NCBI RefSeq assembly: GCF_001874625.1
Contig: NZ_CP017671.1
Location: 558,001 to 622,000, forward strand
Direction of reading: 5' to 3'
Length of the DNA stretch: 64,000 nt
From: Providencia rettgeri
GTDB lineage: Bacteria > Pseudomonadota > Gammaproteobacteria > Enterobacterales > Enterobacteriaceae
Position numbers and translations under genes: made by a program. Numbering within the stretch: position 1 is the stretch's first letter; the number at the start of each line of letters is the position of its first letter. Positions 28,101 through 32,712 of the stretch are shown piece by piece. The notes beneath the pieces are model-generated. The model was given only the letters and a program-made list of their open reading frames with translations, did no database searches and was not told the DNA's origin.

Positions 28101-29910
28101 CTGCAACCGCATTATCACTGAGGATATTAAAATGATTAATATGCGCTTGGCGGGTATCTGCAATAAAGGAAAAAGCCGCTTCAACCGGTACGCCGCCGTT
28201 TGCAGTCGCTTGAATTCGGTGCTTACCTGTGACGAGAGAGGTAAATTGAATCGATGCTTCTCCTTTCATATTGGTGATAACGCGATATTTGCTTTGGGTG
28301 GTTGATTTTGCCGCCTGCATTTTTTTAAATAGATTAGAAAAAGCCATTTGTGACGAGGTGGCTTTTGGCGTAGCCAGTTTGAGCTCAGCAGGCAAGGTGA
28401 AGGTCACGACGGAGTCCGGTGCGATATTTCCTAAAGCATCCCGGGCAATTATGGTTAATGTATTGATATCTTGGCCATTAGCTATCGCGTTACCTTGTTT
28501 GATGACCTCGTTTGGGTTAATTGATAATACGCCGTAGTCGGTAACTTCAACCCATGTCGTTCCTTGTGGAGAGTGATTTCCATTGTGGTCAGATGCGGTT
28601 ATTGTGAATCGATAGCGGTTATTTTTCTTGCTTTCTTCTTTGGTCATTGCCACTTTGTAGGTGGGCAATTTAACTTTTGTTTTTGCACCATCAAGTAAGA
28701 TCTCTCCGCCAGCAGCTAAAAACTCCGGGGCTTGGACTGTGATGTCTTTTAAAGGGTACTTGGTACTAAGGGAATTGATGATAGGGAGTATATCCCCTGT
28801 TTTTCCTTGGACCATGTCAGGAAGAGAAAGCGATATCAAGGTTTTCTTTTGATATTCCAATACGATATTATTATTACGGTTAACGAAATCATATCGGCTA
28901 CCTAATAGACGGCGCGACTCAACGACTTTAGTCGGGTCAAGGTGTTCAGCTAAGCTTTTACCCAATGTCCAAGTGAATTCCATTTTGGCATTGGTTTCAC
29001 TCAATCCTCCACTTATTTTCTGTTCTGTGCTTAAGGTTACCAGTGAGAAAGGGGTCCAACTCATACCAATTGTGGTTGCCAGTGGGTTTTTTTGGCGCTT
29101 ATCTTTGCCAAATAAAGCAACATCATCCCCAAAATATTGCTCAAACTTCAGGTTTCCACCAAGGTGCGGATATGATGGTAAAAAGCCCTCAGCTTGCAAA
29201 TCCCAACCGTTAGCTGGGCGAGCATTGTAGTCATTTTTTAATTCAGACGCCCCCCGCCATGACGAGGTACGCAGGTAAGTATTGGCACTCAATTTTAAGA
29301 AATCTTGTGCGTATTCAACCCCAAAACCGACACGAGAGTGATAACGAGATAAGTCATGGTCAAAAAAGGCATTCGCGCCTACCATACTATCCGGGGTAAA
29401 GTGACGGACGCCAACACCATTATTGGTTTGTAAGCGGCCATCAGTACGATGAACGTTATGTTGGGTAAACAGTAATAAATCAGGTTGGTCATACCAAGGG
29501 ATTAACCAATCTAACTGGGTATTTTTAATTTTTAATTTTTTATCTACGTCAACACTAAATTTGGCGTTCCCCGTTTGGGATAACCAATGGTTGATTTCAT
29601 TTGTTGCTGCGTTGGTAACTTTATTACGCGTGTAATCCTGTGCTAGCTCAGCGAGGTCTGCAGCTTTTTTCTTATCCGAAATAAAACGAGCGGCACTTTG
29701 GCTATACTCAGCAATAAGCTGTTCGGTTTTATTGTCATCAAGAGGGAGTGAATCACCACCTAGTGTTGGCAATTCATCAGGGCTTAACATTTTTGCGTAG
29801 CTTGGCATAACAGGCATAACAGCCGAAGACCAAATAGCAGTAAATATCACAAAACCATTTGAGAGTCTGTGTCTCAATGTTGGCTTTGCTGTTGATGTAG
29901 TGGGGCTCAT
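13150..29910 (-). CDS. Giant inverse autotransporter adhesin (intimin/invasin family), 5586 aa
   Basis: An outer-membrane adhesin. Residues 1-39 form a signal peptide ending PSYA. The inverse autotransporter beta-barrel follows to about residue 350 (WLIPWYDQPDLLLFTQHNVH, FFDHDLSRYHSRVGFGVEYA, then YDFVNRNNNIVLEYQKK). Two or three invasin-type Ig domains come next, then roughly four dozen bacterial Ig-like domains of about 100-106 residues. For the first two thirds these alternate between two types, joined by Gly-rich linkers such as DGSGIKDKQGVV. The last 90 residues hold two cysteines (EEHCKINGG and SAVCAFKP) and look like the C-type-lectin-like tip of intimin/invasin. The reading frame is unbroken over 16.7 kb. 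Start chosen at the ATG with AGGAATGAATTAA upstream. It is far longer than intimin or invasin (under 1000 residues). It would form a very long fibre; the receptor is unknown. Confidence 0.92.
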   Translation of the reverse strand: MSPTTSTAKPTLRHRLSNGFVIFTAIWSSAVMPVMPSYAKMLSPDELPTLGGDSLPLDDNKTEQLIAEYSQSAARFISDKKKAADLAELAQDYTRNKVTNAATNEINHWLSQTGNAKFSVDVDKKLKIKNTQLDWLIPWYDQPDLLLFTQHNVHRTDGRLQTNNGVGVRHFTPDSMVGANAFFDHDLSRYHSRVGFGVEYAQDFLKLSANTYLRTSSWRGASELKNDYNARPANGWDLQAEGFLPSYPHLGGNLKFEQYFGDDVALFGKDKRQKNPLATTIGMSWTPFSLVTLSTEQKISGGLSETNAKMEFTWTLGKSLAEHLDPTKVVESRRLLGSRYDFVNRNNNIVLEYQKKTLISLSLPDMVQGKTGDILPIINSLSTKYPLKDITVQAPEFLAAGGEILLDGAKTKVKLPTYKVAMTKEESKKNNRYRFTITASDHNGNHSPQGTTWVEVTDYGVLSINPNEVIKQGNAIANGQDINTLTIIARDALGNIAPDSVVTFTLPAELKLATPKATSSQMAFSNLFKKMQAAKSTTQSKYRVITNMKGEASIQFTSLVTGKHRIQATANGGVPVEAAFSFIADTRQAHINHFNILSDNAVADGKSTNKIQFHITDNHAHPIQGAMLQLDAENANATQLSPTDEQGNTDVEVDSKIAGTTKLSATLNEQRVEVKVNFVFGQLANVSILDLEKTAAGTDSIIMISLTDQYNNPISGADGSVIANIDGQPTPITISKTFAGSGVYIGTLPGQQSGTPNVTVTIGTHTSSPEVLIVESPKPITPLTPDGTGKKGEKGVVDNITITPSSPYSLQSGDTLDVTVTIKDAFGNGLTDLNSNNINIGKYQGDTLKWIDNGDGSYTTSLPLTEVGTNDLTVSVNGTMSPATKVEVGNATGTKNVDNVKVTNISKPAAGENGTVTFQLSDKHNNPIVGEKEITVNIDGQPHTLPVTETSSGTYEAIIQGQIAGNHYISVVVNGKESPKELLIVDKPQPIKPKDPSGIGQKGEQGVVDNIAITTGDTSHLQSGDKLEITVTITDAFNNGLSGLDTNNINIGKHKGDTLKWVDNQDGSYSTNIELTEIGNNDLTVSINGSTSPQKQTQVSHAKGKDKVSKIVITNPPTPAAGAQSTLTVKLTDKNGNPVVGEQEMVIKIDGKPYTLPAKEGKPGIYEVTLPALQAGKHDIHVSLNGTTSIKEKLLVEQPKSISPNNPNGTGQLGEKGVIDKVAITVDHTHRFESGNPLDVTVTVSDAFGNGLAGLNTDNIDVGKHKGNTLKWGDNGDGSYTTTLTLTEVGSNDLTASVNGTRSPLTEVQVNNATGASHVDQVKITKTEKPAAGSNSIVTIELTDKHGNLVAGEKEITINIDGQAHKLPARERKPGIYEVTLPALQAGNHSISANVNSKVSTENTIVVAKPTPIKSNNTGKLGEKGVVNNIAMTMGDTSNLQSGDQLGITVTITDAFHNGLTEINTHTINLDGFNGKPVWKDEGDGSYTTTITLTEIGSKDLTASINGQKTPATAIQVSNASGKNNVSKVEITKIEKADAGSNSTLTVKLTDKNGNPVVGEQEIIIEIDGKKHTLPIKEIAPQTYEVILPGQHEGKHSIIAEVNNKLSGVKTLVVEKSKPIKSINPTGSGLQGAKGVIDKITMTTGSVANLQSGDALRVMVTLTDIFGNTLIGIDTSNIILDGYNAGTLQWIDNANGTYSTTLPLTQIGDYKLTASISGHKTPHTPINVANTTNSAKVSNIIFDAIPSSATGDNRVITLKVTDANQYPVTQIANEIQVTIEGETNTLQLAESTTNKGTYMAVLPAQMPGTYIINVKVNTKTETRIWVVGAANTITASPQGQLNERGTLNTIEFQISPHNGLKVGDTLTLTATMKDAFGNTLTGVDTKLINLLKSKNKNAPWQDNQDGSYRSSLQLIQFGKASLKVEANGIQSNEVAIDVAYSEQVSHITALSLEPISNSEAGNQPTITVKAIDNQGHAITNIANAITVAVNGQKVAVTLTESTQNKGSYIGTLPAMTAGKYTVEIKAGNQTQSKEWTVNGATTITANPKGHTGDRGVVNNITLNTSSITALKSGDSLKLTVTAKDAFNNPLKGIDLNSITLTHNQKTNVTWKDNQDGTYTTDLLLTQLASDTVKVSINGHAQNVNIVVNNAIESTKITHVVLEPIYASEAGETQTITVKVTDNNKHPVTAIANHITVKINKQSRSIPFTESSTHKGIYTAALPVEKTGDYTIEVSANRHTSTKTWQVKQPTTIKATAKNGSGAENQRGVVKTVKLTSSSPNGLKSGHSLQLTVILKDAFGNTLEGVDSSAIQLRNKQASTVSWSDNRNGSYTIILPLTAIGEDQLMVTVNKKDSSPLKINVDNATGATQIHKVEINKLPSPAAGKNSTITIVLTDANSLPVTGVNGSAILSIDGVETLINITEKAKNTGIYTSSLSGQKSGDHKIKVTVGGIHSTESTLHVSAPNAITNNKHGAEGEHGVVKTAELTIAPAQGFKSGDNVTLTLTLKDAFDNTLVGVDTSAIKLTHNQRLTPVWTDRKNGTYTAALKLTKLGQDQLFIAVNNEQSQSVSIYVSAQADNKAIQQINITDVTQVAAGANSAFVVALIDDQGNPVNGIDDVTVKIDKHPPISVSVTQQTDGSYTGTLPGQLSGAHEVVISTNGLTSKPKTLNVAQADTVTATADGSGIKDKQGVVSSVVLSASKTALTSGANVQLTVSLKDTFHNPLKGVSSKHIALQHSQMGSVAWVDHNNGNYTATLPLNKLGPDTLKATVNSVASQAITVHVQNTNQVTQISTLELSPITPTAAGNSPTLTVKAVNIYNHGITGIADNFKVSLDNTSQHLTFTEDSQQLGTYTATLPPKKAGSYTVEVRANTHTATQTWVVNAATVTKATHHDGSGVQGQIGVVNTAELAIKTTANLKSMDTIKLTLTLKDAFDNTLVGVDTSAIKLTHNQRLAPVWTDSKNGTYTADLMLTALGEDLLVAKVNSTQSDPVKIDVKKTQGDKHINKVVITHITPSVGAGAESTLTFTLADVQGNSVDGIQQVEAAIDQLKPKKINVNQQADGSYTGTLAGQLSGAHEVVISTNGLTSKPKTLNVAQADTVTATTDGSGIKDKQGVVSSVVLSAPNTTLTSGANVQLTVSLKDAFHNPLKGVSSKHIALQHSQMGSVAWVDHNNGNYTATLPLNKLGPDTLKATVNSIASQAVTVDVQNTNQVTQISTLELSPIAPTAAGNSPTLTVKALDINQHGVTQIADDFKVTLNGALIDAIFTESLTSKGAYTVTLPPQKVGKYTVKVTAYKQTAQQTWEVNVASVITATNTSGTGTQGARGVVKTAELTAVSTQNLKSGDSVRLTLTLKDAFDNPLSGIDVKNIKLTHNQTGNVLWVDNKDGTYIADLMLTALGEDLLVAKVNSSQSDPVKIDVKKTQGDKHINKVVITHITPSVGAGAESTLTFTLADVQGNPVDGIQQVEVAIDQLKPKKINVNQQADGSYTGTLAGQLSGAHEVVISTNGLTSKPKTLNVAQADTVTATTDGSGIKDKQGVVSSVVLSASKTALTSGTNVQLTVSLKDTFHNPLKGVSSKHIALQHNQTGSVAWVDHNNGNYTATLPLNKLGADTLKATVNSIASQAVTVDVQNANQVAQISTLELSPIAPTAAGHSPTLMVKALDINQHGVTQIADDFKVTLNGALIDAIFTESLTSKGTYTATLPPKKAGSYTVEVRANTHTATQIWVVNAATVTKATHHDGSGGQGQIGVVNTAELAIKTAANLKSMDTIKLTLTLKDAFDNPLSGIDVKNIELTHNQTSNVLWVDNKDGTYTADLMLTALGEDHLVAKVNSSQSDLVKIDVGHAEGDSKVSQIKILSSMPVPMLAGVGGTLVLSMTDKNGHPVANINQVSFGIINNLGTTFNVSQLANGNYILTLPTLQAGGYTFRIRINKISDTISLTVEKPKAILADKPDGSGATNSRGVVKNVQFDPIQITHQQAGNKLKLTVTLTDHFDHKLIGVSHGIMTKTKQASSVKWQDNADGSYSTELLLSKVGTDTLQVTVNNISQSQTIQVNAPEGKSAVHSVELKETGKMFMVGDSVKLQLTLTDSHGNGVEKVQASDIRLEHNNTLISALSWQKLGTGVYTTTLPLHKQGRNTFVSRVNNQASTPLAVSVNALTGPTQVKTVQLNASTNQLTVGSKTELTLTLLDQWNNGVGGITAKDITINDAHIKKNLTGLIWTPQGNGIYTAPTTVSTVGVHSLKATVNLIESHNVLVDAQPSTNQSHISKVKLTTNLSTITAGSKVTLSLKITDINDNPVIKLDNHKITLTESNNTIPTVWDEDLHGLGIYSTSIKLTKVKTHKLKAEIGQFTDITNVMVNSPSGKDAVTAIAISPIARSEAGEASSFLIHLTDQYRNPVNNVLSSDITVKINGQKQNIIFTEKNILNGYTAHLPATKANSYQIMVEVNGLSKTAEWVVNPPIAVPITSYDKDGLRRSLETIFVTHNAQSTTINSGDKVTLTVALRDKFNNKLTGAKNALNLLTNLQPTTAWIEVSDGLYTQEVIMNKLHKQSIQVVANKMLSDKLELTISPAEGVSHVHKTRLETKEGTIEAGKEVTLTLTLTDSVDNGVIKVDTNDIQFTNNQKAVKTTWANIQDGVYTTKQRLETMGNYQFKAIVNNQPSRIQTVEATYPSGKDVVKTADISANTSMVSAGENVELTLTLKDQYQNLVTGVNGLDITLVDNHSKQKIDSSSIAWNMESAGVYKAKVPLTLVGKHTLTATVNTVSAPTNEITVNSLTGAANVKSATLSTSAKSIMPGTNVALSLTLKDKYDNPVTKVDTKDISLTDAFATLPTASVTWSSSQDGVYTTNVQLNKVGSHTLTTSVKNVLSNDTVKVESFSGTRHVNNATLALDNSTITVGNSVTLTLSLIDMYGNNVSQVPDGDITITYGNTTLSPNWSSSTNGTYTASLPFNNVGTGSLQARVNKYDSLAQTLTVAHPSGQDKVAKANLTVKTTSLKAGQDVELTLVLKDKHDNFVIGVNGSDIALIDSHKQKIDSSRIAWGMASDGVYKAKVPLTLVGKHTLTATVNTVSAPTNEITVNPLKGAANVISATLSTPAKSITPGTKVTLSLTLKDTYGNPVTKVDAKDITLTDVLVTLPTQTLMWNSTQDGVYTTDVQLNKLGNHSLIAEVNNVPSSHTVAVKPLSGPSHVKTVKSTVPKKVKMGENTSITVTLADMYGNGVIGVQMADVTISDTQNNTSPSSWTDNKDGSYTANIVFNTLVTKKIKVSVNSLSHTQDVEVAVGVPVFRTGRSEFSVVNRDIDKRGHSIATIQLVLKDTAGSLITDQFPTIKVKGAALYNDNMKELSNSKGTYIIDISSDKQGTAIVEIDKDSIGATNRPPTFTFTAYGKVQLETHINPHTFEFNSGFPKFGFKDATFTIKVPVGRPSDYNWQVSKNWLTVNNNGVVTFNKKPSSSWTAEITGRAKSGVGHDGVVKFSITPHIWLDLRSSKASTPEEHCKINGGTLSTVTDFASNFARQTGSIIPEWGNLQRYQSSIFAIPYIVVKHDQSSTHDRTLLSIVDGGLLPFNSNSGVKIWDNSAVCAFKP
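18390..22480 (-). repeat. Higher-order 1272-bp repeat inside the giant adhesin gene
   Basis: Near-identical DNA recurs at exactly 1272 bp. The 10-mer GATCTACCCA starts at 19131, 20403 and 21675, and the segment around TTATCAAACGCATC recurs at the same period from about 18560 to 22380. 1272 bp is 424 codons, four Ig-like domains of 106 residues. About 3.2 units are present, with mosaic differences between copies that suggest recent duplication and gene conversion. Confidence 0.85.
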
Positions 29911-29970
29911 TTAATTCATTCCTAGTTTTAATTTTAACTTTGCTATTGTGGAATGCTTATAAAGGTAAGA

Positions 29971-29995
29971 GCTTGTGAATTAGTTTGACTTAAAC
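29971..29995 (-). promoter_or_regulatory. Conserved upstream block, adhesin gene 1
   Basis: On the plus strand GCTTGTGAATTAGTTTGACT followed by TAAAC. It lies 61 bp before the start codon of the giant adhesin gene. The same block at almost the same distance precedes the other two adhesin genes. The remaining 29911-30250 interval is AT-rich and should hold the promoter; I see no gene in it. Confidence 0.5.
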
Positions 29996-30251
29996 AGAAG
30001 CGGAATTTGCAAGGCGAAAAAATGGGGGATGAGTGGCTTTTATTGCTAATAAAAAGCGACCGTTTATAACGCGAGTAAATGCTATTTATGTTGCTTGAGA
30101 ATTAATCTTACCTGAACAAAATCAGTTATCTAAAGGGTGAAATAATGGGTTGGAAATTATGCATTTCAAATTAATCAATAGATGGTATAAACGCTATTTT
30201 TATTGGAATAATATTAAATTTAGTCGCGGTTTGTGACCGTCATCAGTTCGT

Positions 30252-30286
30252 TACTAAAAAATAAAAAAAAGCCCCATTTAAGGGGT
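30252..30286 (-). terminator. Rho-independent terminator after the second inverse autotransporter
   Basis: On the minus strand CCCC TTAAAT GGGG is followed by C and a long T-run. It separates the second adhesin transcript from the giant adhesin gene, which therefore needs its own promoter. Confidence 0.75.
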
Positions 30287-30357
30287 AATAATGAGCTAAG
30301 AGTTAAACCACTATTTTTATTTTATGGCGTGGTCTCAAGTGAGGGGTATCCATATAA

Positions 30358-32526
30358 TTAAAATAATTGACCGAATAAATGCCACAATGAGTCTGTTTGG
30401 GTTGCAGGTTTATGAGTGGGCTGCCTAAATAAGGCCCCCTTATAAACGATACGGTTTTCTTGACTGTGATACGTGGCATTTTTGTCTATAAAATTAACCG
30501 GTATGACCCTGCTATCACCATTAAGAGTGGCAATGATTTCTGTTGTTCCAGCAGTTAAGCTACTGATTTCTAATTCGGTATTTCCCTGCTCATCGGTAGG
30601 TATCGTCGGTGAAATAGCGACATTTTTACCACTAAAATACACTTGTGCACCTGCGATACTTTGTCGGCTATTATTCACAATATGAAATTTAATTTTATTT
30701 TTACTGTTCCCATCTGCTAACGCATTGTTTTGCATAATCTCTATACTGCCGATAAACGACTGATCAATATCGGGTTTAAAGTTAAACTGTTCGTTAATTT
30801 CTGCACCATATTGCGTACTGGCTTTTAAGGCGTAGCTCCCTGATACCGAAGCTGTAAATTGAATAGAAGCTTCTCCTTTGCTATTAGCTATAATGGCGAA
30901 CTCTTGTTCTGAAGCGGATTTTGCGACCTGTGCTTTCCACATAAAATGGTTAAATAACGAATAATAACTTGTATTTTTTTGATTGAACGAGGTAAGCCCA
31001 GCGGGTAGGGTAAAATTCACTTTTGCATTTGGGACGGTATGTCCAAGCGAATCCTTAATAACTACAGTGAATACATTTGGGTCTCGACCATTTGCTATAA
31101 CATTACTCTTTTTTGTACCATTTTTATGGATGATAGCGAGCAAGCCAGTATTGGACACTTCAACTAAGGTTTCAGCTTGTGGTGACATGTTCCCCTTAAT
31201 GTCATAAGCGGTTACTGTTAGGCGATATTGGTTGAGTTGTTGGTTTTTAACGTCATTTTCCGCTATTTTGTAAGAGGGCAACTTCACTGAACTCTTGAGA
31301 CCATTTAGCGTAATGCTACCACCTGCCGCTACCAACTCAGGGGCTTCAACAATAATTTTTTCGAGAGGATACTCTGAGATTAAGTTGCGAATAATAGACA
31401 CTTCTTCGCCGGTCACGCCTTGAATAACCTGAGGTAATGACAGCAAAATTAAGTTTTTATTTTGATATTCCAAAATAATATTATTGTTGCGATTAACAAA
31501 ATCATGACGGTTACTGGAAATACGGTGAGTTGCATCGACTGCTGAAGCGTCAAGGTGCTGCGCTAGATTTTTGCCTAATAGCCAAGTTAAACCGAGGTTT
31601 ACACGAGTTTCGTTGGTATTGCCATTTCCTATTTTATGCTCTGCATTAATACCCAGCAATGGGAAAGGGGTCCAATGCACACCAACAGTGGTGGCCATAG
31701 GGTTTTTCTGACGTTTATTTTTACCAAATAAAGCGACGTCATCACCGTAATATTGCTCTAGTTTTAAGTTAGCGCCTAAGTTTGAATAAGTAGGAAGCCA
31801 CCCTTCGACTTGAATATCCCACCCATTGGCAGGGCGCGCATCATAATCATCTTTTAATTCTGATGTGCTGCGCCAAGAAGATAGCCTTAAGTAGCTATTA
31901 GCGCTGATTTTGGCGTAATCCTGTGCGTATTCTAGGCCAAATCCTAAGCGGGAATGATGATAGGATAAATCATGGTCAAAAAAGGTATTCAGACCCATCA
32001 TGCTGTTTTGGTTAAAGTGGCGTAACCCTATACCGTGATTAGTTTGCAGCCTGCCATCAGTTCGGTGAATGCTGTGTTGGGAAAACAGTAACAAATCGGG
32101 TTGGTCATACCAAGGTATCAACCAGTCCAATTGGGTATTTTTAATCGACAGTTGTTTATCAAGGTTAATATTGAGCCTAGCATTACCGGCTTTTGACAGC
32201 CAGTGAGATATTTCATCGGTGGCAACATCAGCTGCTTTTTGATGAGCATAGTCCTGTGCCATTTCCGAGAGGTTTTTTGTCTTGTTTTCCTCAGAGGTCA
32301 AGTTTGCCGCATTCTGCCCATATTTAGCCAGAAAGCGTTCAGTACCATCAGAGGAGGGAAGCGGGTCAAATTGAAAGGCATCGCTCCCCAATGTAGGTAA
32401 GTTGTCCGTACTGAGTATTTGGGCGTAACTGGGTATGGCCGGCATAATGGCGATAGACCCAATGGCAGCGGCGAGCGCCAAGCGATTCGAGAACGTTGGT
32501 TTCAATTTTGACGAAAGGGGAGCCAT
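30358..32526 (-). CDS. Short inverse autotransporter (intimin/invasin-like), 722 aa
   Basis: Signal peptide (ending PSYA) and inverse autotransporter barrel closely match the giant neighbour (IKNTQLDWLIPWYDQPDLLL; HDFVNRNNNIILEYQNKN). After the barrel come about three Ig-like or invasin-type domains. The protein ends at WHLFGQLF with no cysteine-bearing lectin-like tip. The frame is open from a TTG at 32547, but the ATG at 32526 has AGGAAT upstream. It may be a compact adhesin or a shortened copy; the last 40 residues (YHSQENRIVYKGALFRQP) do not look like an Ig domain and may be a rearranged end. Confidence 0.88.
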   Translation of the reverse strand: MAPLSSKLKPTFSNRLALAAAIGSIAIMPAIPSYAQILSTDNLPTLGSDAFQFDPLPSSDGTERFLAKYGQNAANLTSEENKTKNLSEMAQDYAHQKAADVATDEISHWLSKAGNARLNINLDKQLSIKNTQLDWLIPWYDQPDLLLFSQHSIHRTDGRLQTNHGIGLRHFNQNSMMGLNTFFDHDLSYHHSRLGFGLEYAQDYAKISANSYLRLSSWRSTSELKDDYDARPANGWDIQVEGWLPTYSNLGANLKLEQYYGDDVALFGKNKRQKNPMATTVGVHWTPFPLLGINAEHKIGNGNTNETRVNLGLTWLLGKNLAQHLDASAVDATHRISSNRHDFVNRNNNIILEYQNKNLILLSLPQVIQGVTGEEVSIIRNLISEYPLEKIIVEAPELVAAGGSITLNGLKSSVKLPSYKIAENDVKNQQLNQYRLTVTAYDIKGNMSPQAETLVEVSNTGLLAIIHKNGTKKSNVIANGRDPNVFTVVIKDSLGHTVPNAKVNFTLPAGLTSFNQKNTSYYSLFNHFMWKAQVAKSASEQEFAIIANSKGEASIQFTASVSGSYALKASTQYGAEINEQFNFKPDIDQSFIGSIEIMQNNALADGNSKNKIKFHIVNNSRQSIAGAQVYFSGKNVAISPTIPTDEQGNTELEISSLTAGTTEIIATLNGDSRVIPVNFIDKNATYHSQENRIVYKGALFRQPTHKPATQTDSLWHLFGQLF

Positions 32527-32585
32527 CGAACTTATTCCTGATATCAATATTAACGTTGCTATTGTCAGGGGGGAGTGGTGTATAT

Positions 32586-32610
32586 GCTTGTGAATTTATT
32601 GGACTTAAAC
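32586..32610 (-). promoter_or_regulatory. Conserved upstream block, adhesin gene 2
   Basis: On the plus strand GCTTGTGAATTTATTGGACT followed by TAAAC, 60 bp before the start codon. It is nearly identical to the block before the giant adhesin gene. Confidence 0.5.
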
Positions 32611-32682
32611 GGAAATTAAGTTAGCGTTGTGGAAAAGTTTGGAATGGTATGGTTACCAATTGATTGGTAAGGTTTTTTCATT

Positions 32683-32701
32683 CCCCCCTATATACGGGGG
32701 G
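32683..32701. other. GC hairpin without a U-tract between adhesin genes 3 and 2
   Basis: CCCCCC, seven-base loop TATATAC, GGGGGG. It lies 12 bp downstream of the third adhesin stop, on the side where a terminator is expected, but neither strand has a T-run after the stem. It may protect the mRNA 3' end or act as a weak terminator. Confidence 0.5.
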
Positions 32702-32712
32702 AAATAGGGTGT

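Noticed and set aside
13343-29230. Many plus-strand ORFs of 60-184 codons opposite the giant adhesin gene (for example 26456-27010)
   Set aside because: They recur with the repeat period, encode low-complexity Ser/Leu/Pro/Val strings and have no ribosome sites; they are mirror frames of the repetitive coding strand.
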